Shown: in pieces, positions 34,314-43,537 of the stretch
Numbering within the stretch: the stretch's first letter is position 1
How the letters are laid out: every line of letters starts with the position of its first letter
The notes under the pieces: model-generated
The model's database searches: none
Seen by the model: the letters and a program-made list of their open reading frames with translations, nothing else
Told to the model about the DNA's origin: nothing
Translations under genes and position numbers: made by a program
Assembly (NCBI GenBank): GCA_937120475.1
Contig: CAKZJV010000007.1
Location: 2,496,068-2,560,067, forward strand
Direction: 5' to 3'
DNA from: an uncultured Cryomorphaceae bacterium
GTDB lineage: Bacteria > Bacteroidota > Bacteroidia > Flavobacteriales > Schleiferiaceae
Length of the DNA: 64,000 nucleotides

Positions 34314-35343
34314 TTTTATCAAATAGCTGCAGGTTCTTAAACCACTGGGTTTTTCGTTCTAAAATAAACACATCCAGCACCAGGAAAAGCAGGGCAATAC
34401 CCAAAAACCATTGAAACTGGTCTTCATAGTCTGAAAACACCTGGCTTTCAAACTCTTTCTTTTCCATTTCCTCTACGGTGTCCATCAAAAATTTGACCAC
34501 TTGGCGGGTGTTTCCTCCGTTGACATATTGTCCGTTGGCCTCGCTGGAAATCTCTTTCAAAAGATCCGCTTGCAGGCGTGAAACCACCACCTCATTACGG
34601 TCATCCCGTTTATAGCCAACCTGGTATCCGTTGCGAAAATCAGGGATGGGAGCACCTTGTTCCGTACCTACACCCACCGTTAAAATGGTGATGCCGGATT
34701 CACGGGCCTTTTGGGTGGCTTCGTCATAACCTTCTTCGTGGTCTTCACCGTCACTGAGTATAACGAGCACACGGTTTTTTTGATCCTTATCATCAAAATA
34801 ATCGGTGGCCAGTTCAATGGCTTCGGCTATAGCGGTACCCTGGGTGGGGATGATTTCGGTATCCACCGATTTAAGGAAGAGGCGCGCAGCACCGTAATCC
34901 GTGGTGATGGGAAGTTGCGGGTACGCCTGCCCGGCATAAATGATGATTCCCACGCGATCACTCACCAGTTCATCCAGCGTTCTGGATATCAGTTGTTTGG
35001 CCTTGGCCAGGCGGTTGGGCTGAATATCTTCGGCCAACATGCTTTTGCTTACGTCCAGCGCAAAAACGATATCTACCCCTTCGCGCTTTACGGTTTCCAG
35101 GCGTGAGCCTATTTTAGGATTTACCAGGGCTATGGCCAGTGCCGCCAGGGCTACGGAAGCCAGTATCATTTTAAGCAGGGGTTTGTTCACACTCCGTTCC
35201 GGGGCCATTTGCCTGACCAGGGCCATGTCGCCAAAGCGGTTGCGCGCCCTGCGCCTCCAGGCTATCATAGCCAAAAACAGTAGTATTACTACCGGAATGG
35301 TAATCAGCAAATAGAGGTAATATGGGCTATCCAATTCGTACAT
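34297..35343 (-). CDS. batB: BatB: von Willebrand factor A-domain membrane protein
   Basis: 348 aa. Two N-terminal membrane helices (8-27, 58-75), then a VWA domain about 88-300 with MIDAS 'FALDVSKSM' (DxSxS) and 'VLILSDGEDHEEG'. A C-terminal membrane helix near 315-333 follows. The ATG overlaps the batA stop by 1 nt (TGATG). Metal-dependent protein binding is expected; with BatA it forms the paired VWA proteins of the operon. Confidence 0.92.
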   Translation of the reverse strand: MYELDSPYYLYLLITIPVVILLFLAMIAWRRRARNRFGDMALVRQMAPERSVNKPLLKMILASVALAALAIALVNPKIGSRLETVKREGVDIVFALDVSKSMLAEDIQPNRLAKAKQLISRTLDELVSDRVGIIIYAGQAYPQLPITTDYGAARLFLKSVDTEIIPTQGTAIAEAIELATDYFDDKDQKNRVLVILSDGEDHEEGYDEATQKARESGITILTVGVGTEQGAPIPDFRNGYQVGYKRDDRNEVVVSRLQADLLKEISSEANGQYVNGGNTRQVVKFLMDTVEEMEKKEFESQVFSDYEDQFQWFLGIALLFLVLDVFILERKTQWFKNLQLFDKNENDK

Positions 35344-36344
35344 CAGATAAAACTCTTTAACAGGGTGTAGCGTAGTAAAAGTTCCAGGGCAAAAAGGCCA
35401 AAGGCCAAAAGGATATAGTGGTCGAACTTTTCATCGTAAGAATAGAATTTAAGCTCTTCCAGCTTGGTTTTTTCCAATTGGTCAATCTCATTGTAAATCT
35501 CTTTCAGCTTATTGTTGTTGGTGGCCCGGAAATAACGCCCCCCGGTTTGGTCGGCAATTTCCTGGAGTAATTCTTCATCGATGTTTACCGGCAGATTGCG
35601 GTAAATAATGTTCCCGCTAAAGTCATAGGCGGCCGGGGTCGGTGCCGTACCCTTGGTGCCTACGCCAATGGTGTAGGTCCTGATGTTGAAGCTCTCGGCC
35701 AGTTGGGTAGCGGTAAGCGGGTCTATTTCCCCGGAGTTGTTTTCGCCATCGGTCAATAGAATGATCACCTTGCCTTTGGCCTTGCTATCTTTTAAACGGT
35801 TAACGGCCGTAGCCAGGCCCATGCCAATGGCGGTTCCGTCCTGTATCAAACCGTATTTTATGCCTTGCAGGCTGTTCAGCAGTACCTTATGATCAGTGGT
35901 AAGCGGGGTTTGGGTATAACTTTCCCCGGCATACACCACCACCCCGATACGGTCATCCGGGCGATCCTGTATAAATTCCGAAGCCACGGTTTTGGTGGCC
36001 TCCAGGCGGTTAGGGCGAAGGTCCTTGGCCAGCATACTGGCCGAAACGTCCACCGCCATTACAATGTCAATCCCTTCGGATGATTTGGTGCGGGAGTTTT
36101 CTTCGCTGCTACGGGGGCGTGCCAAGCCGAAAATAACCAGGGTTATGGCTGCTAAACGCAATAAATCGGGCAGGTAACGGGCGTAAGCCAGTCGGTTGTG
36201 CGAGGAGGCGGATATTTGAACCGCACCTGGAAATTTCAACTCCGGCTTTTTGCGGTTTTGAGTGTACCACATCCAAAAGGCTAAAACCGGCAGCAGTAGC
36301 AATAGCCAGAAAAACTCAGGATTTAAAAACTGGTCATTCCACAT
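35343..36344 (-). CDS. batA: BatA: von Willebrand factor A-domain membrane protein
   Basis: 333 aa. Membrane helices at about 10-27 and 56-75, VWA domain with MIDAS 'MAVDVSASM' and 'VIILLTDGENNSGEIDP', and a C-terminal helix 'YILLAFGLFALELLLRYTLL'. It is paralogous to the following batB. Its start overlaps the upstream 306-aa gene by 11 nt. Confidence 0.92.
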   Translation of the reverse strand: MWNDQFLNPEFFWLLLLLPVLAFWMWYTQNRKKPELKFPGAVQISASSHNRLAYARYLPDLLRLAAITLVIFGLARPRSSEENSRTKSSEGIDIVMAVDVSASMLAKDLRPNRLEATKTVASEFIQDRPDDRIGVVVYAGESYTQTPLTTDHKVLLNSLQGIKYGLIQDGTAIGMGLATAVNRLKDSKAKGKVIILLTDGENNSGEIDPLTATQLAESFNIRTYTIGVGTKGTAPTPAAYDFSGNIIYRNLPVNIDEELLQEIADQTGGRYFRATNNNKLKEIYNEIDQLEKTKLEELKFYSYDEKFDHYILLAFGLFALELLLRYTLLKSFI

Positions 36345-37254
36345 GGGCTCTGGTTTTTACAGTTTCAGCCTTTGGCCGGGTATGCTCCACGTAGTCCCTT
36401 ATGTTTTTCAGGGCCGCTTCGTTTTCACCGGGCCCCGGCTTTTCCCTGGCGTATTTTACCATCGCACTTTGGCGGAGGGTGTGCTGCAACGACCGGAAGA
36501 GTTGTTCGGGCAGGCCTTGCGCTTTAAGGTCGCTGATAATCTCTTCGGCTGTTTTTTCCATCGCGTGGAGATTCATTTGCCGTTCCAGGTAAAGGCGCAG
36601 TATATCGATAAGGCGTGAGTAGTAGGCTTTCAATTCTCCCTTTTGCCAGAGCTCTTCGCGTTCCAACTCAGCCAACTGCAGGAGGGCATATTTGGGAGGT
36701 GGTATTTTCAACTCCGGTGCTTCGCGCTTTTCGGGTGCTTTTTTACCAAGCTTTCGAATAAGCCAGATGATAAGGATCAAGATCACCATTCCCAAGCCTG
36801 CCCATAGAGCGATGCGCCACCAGTTGATGGGTACTTCCAATGGTTTTTTGATGTCGTAGTAGCCTTGCTCTTCACTTAACTGCGGAAAACGCACGGCAAT
36901 GCCAATGGGATCGCTATTGGCATTTTGTCCATTCACAACTAAGTTTAAAGGGGGTACGGCAAAATAACCCGAGTCAAAGGAGGTGAGGGTGAGCTTTTGC
37001 TCCAATATCCACGACTCTCCGTTTTGTACAGTGTCTATTTTGGAAACTTCCACCAGTTCGAGGCCTTCGGTAGTATCCGGAAAGGCAGGCCACGAATAAT
37101 TTTCAAGGGTGGCCAGTTTCGCCTTCAGGGTAAGGGTAATTTGCTCCCCTATTAAAATAGCGTTGGTATCGGCCACCGCCTCAAAGGAAGGGCCCTGAGC
37201 CCTGGTGCCCAGGCTCACTATTACTGCGAATATGAAGACTAACCCATACTTCAT
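36334..37254 (-). CDS. BatD/DUF4381-like single-pass protein of the bat operon
   Basis: 306 aa. Signal peptide ending 'GTRAQG'. A periplasmic Ig-like domain follows ('FEAVADTNAILIGEQITLTLKAKL...GLELVEVSKIDTV') that resembles one BatD repeat. One membrane helix lies at about 147-167 ('IALWAGLGMVILILIIWLI'). A cytosolic helical domain ('YALLQLAELEREELWQKGELKAYYSRLIDILRLYLERQM') is similar to DUF4381 and to the BatD tail. It sits between the DUF58 and batA genes (1-nt and 11-nt overlaps). A shortened BatD relative is the best description. Confidence 0.78.
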   Translation of the reverse strand: MKYGLVFIFAVIVSLGTRAQGPSFEAVADTNAILIGEQITLTLKAKLATLENYSWPAFPDTTEGLELVEVSKIDTVQNGESWILEQKLTLTSFDSGYFAVPPLNLVVNGQNANSDPIGIAVRFPQLSEEQGYYDIKKPLEVPINWWRIALWAGLGMVILILIIWLIRKLGKKAPEKREAPELKIPPPKYALLQLAELEREELWQKGELKAYYSRLIDILRLYLERQMNLHAMEKTAEEIISDLKAQGLPEQLFRSLQHTLRQSAMVKYAREKPGPGENEAALKNIRDYVEHTRPKAETVKTRAHVE

Positions 37255-38123
37255 CAGGCACTCTTTTGCTTAAAATACCCCAATAACTTGGAGGGGTAAG
37301 ATTCATCAATGCGAATGGATATTTGCCCGGCCCCACTCTTCAAAAAGGCCTGGCGGAAGTATTTGAAATTCTCGTCAAAGCGTTGTTTAACCTCTCGCCT
37401 CAAGGCTTTGGATGAGGTGTTTACCCAGCGGGTTTTACCGGTTTCCAAATCGTGCATGGGCAACAAGCCCAAATTGGGTAGGTCTTCTTCACGCGGGTCG
37501 TAAATACGGATACCGGTAACGTCATGCCGCTGGGTCATTATCTTTAAAGGATCGCGATAGTCCTGGTCCATAAAATCAGAAAGAATAAAGGCAATGGCGT
37601 GTTTTTTCTGAATACCGGAAAAGTAGCGCAGTGCCTCGGCAATATTGGTTCCTGAACTGCTGGGCTGAAATTCGATGAGCTCACGGATAATACGCAGGGT
37701 ATGGGTTTTCCCCTTTTTGGGAGGGATAAACTGCTCAATCTTATCGCTGAAAAAGATGACCCCCACCTTATCATTATTCTGAATGGCGGAAAAGGCCAGT
37801 GTAGCACAAATCTCAGTGATCATTTCCCGCTTGAGCTGCACCCGCGAACCGAAAGAGCCCGAGCCGCTTACGTCCACCAGCAACATCAGGGTGAGCTCCC
37901 GCTCCTCCTCAAAAACCTTAATATAAGGTTCGTTCAGGCGGGCGGTTACGTTCCAGTCGATGGCGCGTATGTCGTCACCATACTCATATTTACGCACTTC
38001 ACTAAAAGCCATACCTCTTCCCTTGAAGCTACTGTGGTACTCACCGGAAAAAAGGTGATTGGACAGCCTCCGCGTTTTAATCTCTATCCTGCGAACTTTC
38101 TTTAAGAGTTCCTGGGTATTCAT
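37254..38123 (-). CDS. DUF58 protein (VWA-like) of the moxR/bat operon
   Basis: 289 aa. The DUF58 hallmark 'GMAFSEVRKYEYGDDIRAIDWNVTARLNEPYIKVFEEEREL' lies at about 36-75, then a VWA-like fold with 'LLVDVSGSGSFG' (DxSxS-like MIDAS) and 'AIAFILSDFMD'. Soluble. It usually works with the MoxR ATPase as a chaperone pair. Its stop overlaps the next gene by 1 nt, and it starts 40 nt after the moxR stop. Confidence 0.9.
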   Translation of the reverse strand: MNTQELLKKVRRIEIKTRRLSNHLFSGEYHSSFKGRGMAFSEVRKYEYGDDIRAIDWNVTARLNEPYIKVFEEERELTLMLLVDVSGSGSFGSRVQLKREMITEICATLAFSAIQNNDKVGVIFFSDKIEQFIPPKKGKTHTLRIIRELIEFQPSSSGTNIAEALRYFSGIQKKHAIAFILSDFMDQDYRDPLKIMTQRHDVTGIRIYDPREEDLPNLGLLPMHDLETGKTRWVNTSSKALRREVKQRFDENFKYFRQAFLKSGAGQISIRIDESYPSKLLGYFKQKSA

Positions 38124-38163
38124 TCAGTTAAGTTAGGAGATGAAAAAGGGCGGTTCTTCTTCC

Positions 38164-39168
38164 TTATGGTACTTCAACGTGATCCAGAATCTGGTTCACA
38201 ATATCCTCACTGCTCACATTTTCAGCTTCCGCTTCATAGGTAATGCCAATGCGGTGGCGCAATACATCTTCGGCAACGGCACGCACATCTTCCGGAATTA
38301 CATAACCCCTGTGTTTTAAGAAGGCATACACGCGGGCCGCCTGGGCCAGGTTGATACTACCCCTGGGCGAAGCTCCAAAACTGATAAGCGGTTTGAGGGA
38401 AGGCATGCGGTAGTCCTCTGGTTGACGGGTGGCGAAAATGATGTCGAGGATGTACTTCTCAATCTTTTCATCCATATACACCTCACGGATGGTATGGCGT
38501 GCCTTCATTATGGTTTCCGGCTTAATCACCGGGTGTATGGGTTCGAAGCCACCGGCCAGGTTTTGACGCATAATCATCCGCTCGTCTTCCTGTTTGGGGT
38601 AGGTAATTACCGTTTTGAGCATAAAGCGATCACTTTGTGCTTCGGCCAACGGATAGGTTCCTTCCTGTTCCACCGGGTTTTGAGTGGCCAGCACCAGGAA
38701 TGGCTCGGGCAATTTAAAGGTTTCATTGCCAATGGTGATCTGCCTTTCCTGCATGGCCTCCAACAAAGCACTTTGCACCTTAGCGGGAGCCCGGTTAATT
38801 TCATCAGCCAAAACAAAGTTGGCAAAGATGGGCCCCTTCTTAATGGCAAATTCGTTCTGTTGAATATTGTAGATCTGCGTACCGATTACATCTGAAGGCA
38901 AAAGGTCAGGGGTGAATTGTACGCGGCTGAAATCTGCATCAATAGCTTTGGCCAGTGAATTTATGGCCAGGGTTTTGGCCAGGCCCGGCACCCCTTCTAG
39001 TAGTATGTGGCCGTTGCCCAGCAAGGCCAGGAGCAGCCGCTCCAGCATTTTTTTCTGGCCTATTATGGATTTATTGATCTCTTGCAGCAGCAACTCCACA
39101 AAGGCACTTTCCTGCTCGATCTTCTCATTTAACTCCCTAATATCGGTGGCGCTTTTCGCTGTTTCCAT
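38164..39168 (-). CDS. MoxR-family AAA+ ATPase
   Basis: 334 aa from ATG at 39168 ('METAKSATDIRELNEKIEQ'), which matches the family N-terminus; the longer open frame to 39330 adds a sequence with no family look. Walker A is degenerate-typical for MoxR ('GNGHILLEGVPGLAKT'), and Walker B is 'ANFVLADEINRAP'. Sensor and arginine-finger region 'LVLATQNPVEQEGTYPLAEAQSDRF' and the C-terminal lid are present. First gene of the eight-gene moxR-bat operon; predicted to remodel or load the VWA proteins encoded downstream. Confidence 0.93.
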   Translation of the reverse strand: METAKSATDIRELNEKIEQESAFVELLLQEINKSIIGQKKMLERLLLALLGNGHILLEGVPGLAKTLAINSLAKAIDADFSRVQFTPDLLPSDVIGTQIYNIQQNEFAIKKGPIFANFVLADEINRAPAKVQSALLEAMQERQITIGNETFKLPEPFLVLATQNPVEQEGTYPLAEAQSDRFMLKTVITYPKQEDERMIMRQNLAGGFEPIHPVIKPETIMKARHTIREVYMDEKIEKYILDIIFATRQPEDYRMPSLKPLISFGASPRGSINLAQAARVYAFLKHRGYVIPEDVRAVAEDVLRHRIGITYEAEAENVSSEDIVNQILDHVEVP

Positions 39169-39568
39169 TTGGGTTTTAAAATTTTTTTTGAATGCCGTAA
39201 AAATACTGTTAATGCTAAATGTTAAAAAGCCCTGTTTGTTTACGCGAAATTGAAATGAAAATTTCAGCCATGTCGTTAAAATCCTGTTAAAATTAGGAGA
39301 AGCGTGAAGGCTTTGCCCTGGTATTTTCAAAACCGAATGCTGCCTTAGGCGCCCGGAAGTGGAGCGCCAGGATTAAGGTTAATTAAAGGTTAAGCTTAAA
39401 AATACTGTTTTTGAGAGGGTTCGCTGTAATGAGCTGGGCGTACTATGAATTCACATAACCTTGGCTCAACAATTTTAAACTAAAAACAAACTTTCCTTAA
39501 AGAGCGGCTAAGCACGACTTAACAAGCCAGGCGGACTTTTGTAGCTGATAATACAAAACCCATCAGTG
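39169..39568. promoter_or_regulatory. 400-bp divergent intergenic region, moxR-bat and phoX-like genes
   Basis: AT-rich next to moxR (TTTTAAAATTTTTTTTGAATG), with no supportable open frame. A small hairpin can be drawn from GGCGCC (about 39350) and GGCGC (about 39366). Both flanking units must start here; I could not identify a specific Bacteroidota promoter pair by eye. Confidence 0.35.
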
Positions 39569-41395
39569 ATGAAAAAACTTTTACTTCTCGTTGCAGCCGG
39601 AGCTTTAATGGCTCCTATGGCTCACGCACAAATTAAATTTGACCCGGAAATTGATACCACCTGGGACCCGGGTGTAGTTTCACTCCCTCCTTCTCCATTA
39701 CAAGCACAAGTTTTGTTTGTAGGTGGTGTAGATAAAGTTGAAACTCCAGCTACTTATGGCAATGCCCAAGGGCAAGCCTTAGCCAAGCAATGGCATGACT
39801 TTATTGGTTTTACCCCTGATAATTCCGGCACGGACCTGGGCTGGATATCCGTAAACCACGAAATGATCGTAGCCAATGATAGTATTGGAGACGGTGGCGG
39901 TATGACCGTTTTTAAAATTAAGCGTGACCCTTCTACTGACTCTCTGATTATTGTGAACCAAACCTTGCAGGATGGCCGTAGCGGTAAATTTTTTGCCGTT
40001 GACTTTGCTCATACTACCGGTGAAACCGGAATGAACTGCGGAGGAATTTCTGGTTTTAACGGTCGTATTTGGACGGCAGAAGAATGGTTCCGCAGTGGAA
40101 ACAGTAGCATAGCGGATCGTGATACTTCCGATTTCACCATCGGTACCGGTACTGCTAATGGGCAGTCGGCTCCGGCTGGTTTTCCCGGTTTTAATGGTCA
40201 GACCATCAAGAAGTATGAGAACTACAACTATATGGTAGAAATTGACCCAAAAGAAGCCAAAGCCATACGCAAGCAGTACAACTGGGGTCGCCAGGCTTTT
40301 GAAGGAGGTACTTTAATGAATGATAACAAAACGGTTTACCTCGGGGTAGATGCTACGCCTGGTTTCTTTTCTAAGTTCGTAGCCAATACTGCAGGAGACT
40401 TTACTTCAGGAACTACTTACGTGTACAAGCATGATGGTGTTCCCAGTAAATGGATTGCTATTGATAATACCGACCTGAATAAAATGCTGAATTATGCAGA
40501 TGAGGCTATTGCGGTTGGTGCTACAATGTATAACCGCCTGGAGTGGGTAACCAACGCTGGCGGTAAAGTATACCTTACGGAAACGGGCCGTTCTAATCCC
40601 GGTGGCCGTTGGAGTGATGAATTCACGGCTGGTGCGGTTCATGCCCCCCACCATATTGCCCGTGCTTCAGCCCAGGGAGTGCCTGATCCTAACGATGCCA
40701 ATTACGAAGACTACTACGGTAGAGTACTGGTATATGACCCGGCTACTGATGCAGTTTCTGTATTCCTGGAAGGAGGTCCTGACCTTACGTCCAATGCTAC
40801 CAGTCCTACTGTAGCCAATTACCCTTTCCGTCACCTTTCCAACCCTGACGGTTTGAGTACCATCACCATCAATGGCCAGGATTACCTGATTATCCAGGAA
40901 GACCTGAACCAGGCGGGTTACGGAAGTGCTCCCGCTGGTTACGGAAGAACCTGCGAAATGTACCTGTTGGACCTGAGCATTCCTTCACCTACCATCAATG
41001 ACCTGGATCGTATTGCCGTAGTTCCTAAAGGAGCTGAGGTAACTGGTGCTATCGGTACACCTGACGGAAAAACCATTCTGGTGAATGTTCAACACCCTGA
41101 TGCCAGTAACCCATTTCCCTACAATAACTCTTTAACCCTGGCCATTACCGGTTGGGATAAGGATAAGATTAGTGTTGAGGAGTTCAGCCTGGAGCACGAT
41201 TTCAGCATTTACCCTAATCCGGTAGCGCGTGAGTTGAAGTTTAACCGGGTGGCTGATGTAGCCATTTACAACAACAACGGGCAGCGTATTCGCGTGGTGC
41301 GCGGTCAGTCTGGTGTTGACGTTTCGGATTTGGCTTCCGGTGTATATTACATTCAAACCGAAAAAGGTACCACCGTTAAGTTTATCGTAGAGTAA
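39569..41395 (+). CDS. PhoX/DUF839-like secreted protein with T9SS domain
   Basis: 608 aa; ATG at 39569, one codon after an in-frame GTG. Signal 'KKLLLLVAAGALMAPMAHA'. The body has PhoX-family features: 'GTDLGWISVNHEMI', 'GMNCGGISGFNGRIWTAEEW', a 'YNYMVEIDPKEAKAIRKQYNWGRQAFEGG' block and 'GKVYLTETGRSN...YYGRVLVYDP'. Calcium/iron alkaline phosphatases of this family release phosphate from organic esters. The tail 'FSIYPNPVARELKFNRVADV...GVYYIQTEKG' is a T9SS sorting domain. Whether all PhoX metal ligands are kept was not checked, so a phosphatase is likely but not certain. Confidence 0.82.
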   Translation: MKKLLLLVAAGALMAPMAHAQIKFDPEIDTTWDPGVVSLPPSPLQAQVLFVGGVDKVETPATYGNAQGQALAKQWHDFIGFTPDNSGTDLGWISVNHEMIVANDSIGDGGGMTVFKIKRDPSTDSLIIVNQTLQDGRSGKFFAVDFAHTTGETGMNCGGISGFNGRIWTAEEWFRSGNSSIADRDTSDFTIGTGTANGQSAPAGFPGFNGQTIKKYENYNYMVEIDPKEAKAIRKQYNWGRQAFEGGTLMNDNKTVYLGVDATPGFFSKFVANTAGDFTSGTTYVYKHDGVPSKWIAIDNTDLNKMLNYADEAIAVGATMYNRLEWVTNAGGKVYLTETGRSNPGGRWSDEFTAGAVHAPHHIARASAQGVPDPNDANYEDYYGRVLVYDPATDAVSVFLEGGPDLTSNATSPTVANYPFRHLSNPDGLSTITINGQDYLIIQEDLNQAGYGSAPAGYGRTCEMYLLDLSIPSPTINDLDRIAVVPKGAEVTGAIGTPDGKTILVNVQHPDASNPFPYNNSLTLAITGWDKDKISVEEFSLEHDFSIYPNPVARELKFNRVADVAIYNNNGQRIRVVRGQSGVDVSDLASGVYYIQTEKGTTVKFIVE

Positions 41396-41420
41396 TTCAC
41401 TCCACTATATTTTAGTTTGG

Positions 41421-41448
41421 CCCGGCTCCATCAGGAGCCGGGTTTTTT
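41421..41448 (+). terminator. rho-independent terminator of the phoX-like gene
   Basis: CCCGGCTCC and GGAGCCGGG form a perfect 9-bp stem with loop ATCA, followed by six T. Confidence 0.9.
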
Positions 41449-41475
41449 GGCTTTTATACTTTAAAAAACCTAATA

Positions 41476-43380
41476 ATGTATTGGCAAAAAGGAAAAACAT
41501 GGCTGGTTATGGTAATGGTGCTGGCCGTTCCCATTTTTTTGCAGCAGGCTTTTAAGGTAGCTTCTGCTAATGATGAAGTACGGGCCCTGGTATTGACCAA
41601 TGCCGGAGAAATGTTGCTGCAAACCCAACGCCTGGAACACGCAGCTCAACGGTATAAAGCCGGCAAAGAATCCTTGTATGCACTCAGGCAGCAATTGCAA
41701 GCTACCCGCAAAGCCTATAAAGGCATTGAGTTTTTGGTAGAATACTTTAACCCTACCATTGCCCGGGGCAGCATTAATGGTGCCCCCTTGTATCATTTAG
41801 ATCCGTATTTGCCACGTCCGGTTATCCACGAACCCAATGGTTTGCAACGCCTGGATGAGCTTGTTTTTTCAGAAGAAGCCGGGCAGGAAAAGGTAACAAT
41901 AGCTAAGCTGAGTGCTGAGCTGGCCAGTGCCTATGCGGCCATGCACCGCCATCTGATGGCCCATCCCATTATAGACCATGAAGTTTTTGAAGCCTCCCGT
42001 TTGCAACTCATTCGCATTTTTACCCTGGGAGTTACGGGTTTTGATACCCCCGGTTCCGCGAATGGATTGGAAGAGGCCAGCGTATCACTAAGCGTTTTGA
42101 AGAAAGTGATGCAAACCTATCAACAGGAGTTGCCGGCATCGGAAAAGTCCGTTGGCATTACAATCGACAGCCTTTTTATGGCGGCTATGGATTATCTTGA
42201 TGAAAACCCGGACTTTGAAAAGTTCGACCGTTTTGAATTCCTTAAAAGTTATATAGACCCTCTTTTTGCATCTACACTGGATTTTCACCTTGCTTTAAAA
42301 CTGGAAACCATTTACGAGGTAACCAGCCTGGAACAATCGTGGAATTATTACAGTCGGAGCATTTTTGCCAAGGACTTTTTGAACCCCTACTATTTTAGTG
42401 GTTTGCATCGCCATGCAAAAGCTGATTTGAGAAGGGAGTTGGGTGAGCGACTTTTTTACGAAACCCAACTAAGCGGTAATGGCTTGCGCAGTTGTGCCAG
42501 TTGCCACCACCCTGAAAAGGCCTTTACCGATGGGCTGCCCCAATCGGCCGCCAATAAGGAAGGAGAGTTTGTAAGCCGCAATGCACCATCGCTAATCAAT
42601 GCCGTGTTTTCCAAACGTTTTTTTTGGGACATGCGAGCTTTTCGTTTTGAGGACCAGATGGAACACGTGATTATCAGCCCCAAAGAATTTAATACCAGCT
42701 ACAACCAAATTTTTGAAAAACTGCGGAGCGATGAACAATACAACCATTGGTTTGCAGAGGCATATCCCGATATTAAAAATTACTCGCCCATCAATAAAAG
42801 CACTCTTTCTGATGCCTTGAGTCATTACCTGATGGGACTGGTAGATTTTGACAGTGATTTCGACCGGGCGGTTCGGGGAGAAAAAGCAAACCTTGATCCC
42901 AAGGTAAAAGATGGTTTCAATCTCTTTATGGGTAAGGCGGCTTGTGGAACCTGTCATTTTGCACCCACTTTTGCCGGTTTAGTGCCTCCCCTGTACCAGG
43001 AAAGTGAATCTGAGGTTTTGGGAGTATTGAAAGATCCCAACGCAGATGTTCCCCAAATGGATGCGGACCCGGGGCGTATGGCCAACCGGAATCCGATGGA
43101 AGAAGTGTGGTTTTATGAAAATTCCTTTAAAACGGTAACCGTGCGCAACGTGTCACTAACCGCCCCTTACTTCCACAACGGGGCTTACCAAAACCTGGAA
43201 ACGTTAATTGACTTTTACGATCATGGGGGAGGAGCGGGGCTGGGCCTCGATGTGCCACATCAGACTTTACCGGCTGATTCGCTTCACCTTTCTGAATATG
43301 AGAAGGAAGCGCTCATTACTTTTATGCATTCGCTAGAGCATAATTCCGACTTTTCTTCCTACCTTCCACTTGGCGAATAA
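41476..43380 (+). CDS. di-heme cytochrome c peroxidase (MauG/CcpA type) with long N-terminal domain
   Basis: 634 aa. An N-terminal hydrophobic anchor or signal ('WLVMVMVLAVPIFLQQAF') is followed by about 290 residues of mostly helical sequence that canonical ~330-aa peroxidases lack. The peroxidase part has two c-heme sites: C340-A-S-C343-H344 ('LRSCASCHHPEKAFTDG') and C490-G-T-C493-H494 ('AACGTCHFAPTFAG'). Family blocks 'RNAPSLINAVFSKRFFWDMRAFRFEDQ' and 'FKTVTVRNVSLTAPYFHNGAYQNLETLIDFYDHGGG' are present. It should reduce hydrogen peroxide in the periplasm or oxidise a special substrate. Confidence 0.9.
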   Translation: MYWQKGKTWLVMVMVLAVPIFLQQAFKVASANDEVRALVLTNAGEMLLQTQRLEHAAQRYKAGKESLYALRQQLQATRKAYKGIEFLVEYFNPTIARGSINGAPLYHLDPYLPRPVIHEPNGLQRLDELVFSEEAGQEKVTIAKLSAELASAYAAMHRHLMAHPIIDHEVFEASRLQLIRIFTLGVTGFDTPGSANGLEEASVSLSVLKKVMQTYQQELPASEKSVGITIDSLFMAAMDYLDENPDFEKFDRFEFLKSYIDPLFASTLDFHLALKLETIYEVTSLEQSWNYYSRSIFAKDFLNPYYFSGLHRHAKADLRRELGERLFYETQLSGNGLRSCASCHHPEKAFTDGLPQSAANKEGEFVSRNAPSLINAVFSKRFFWDMRAFRFEDQMEHVIISPKEFNTSYNQIFEKLRSDEQYNHWFAEAYPDIKNYSPINKSTLSDALSHYLMGLVDFDSDFDRAVRGEKANLDPKVKDGFNLFMGKAACGTCHFAPTFAGLVPPLYQESESEVLGVLKDPNADVPQMDADPGRMANRNPMEEVWFYENSFKTVTVRNVSLTAPYFHNGAYQNLETLIDFYDHGGGAGLGLDVPHQTLPADSLHLSEYEKEALITFMHSLEHNSDFSSYLPLGE

Positions 43381-43537
43381 AGATTAACCTCCAAACAAAC
43401 GATTCTTTTTCATTATGCCACATTATTCCAATATTGGGAATAGGTGTTAGCTTTCGAAAGGTGTAAGTGTCTTACTGTCAGCCGGTTGTTTTGTTGGGGT
43501 GATTCTTGAGTTCCTGGTAAGCTACAATAGTTGGAGC

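Noticed and set aside
43427-43443. Near-palindrome ATTCCAATATTGGGAAT upstream of the hybrid kinase
   Set aside because: It is imperfect and has no regulator to tie it to, and AT-rich palindromes of this size arise by chance.
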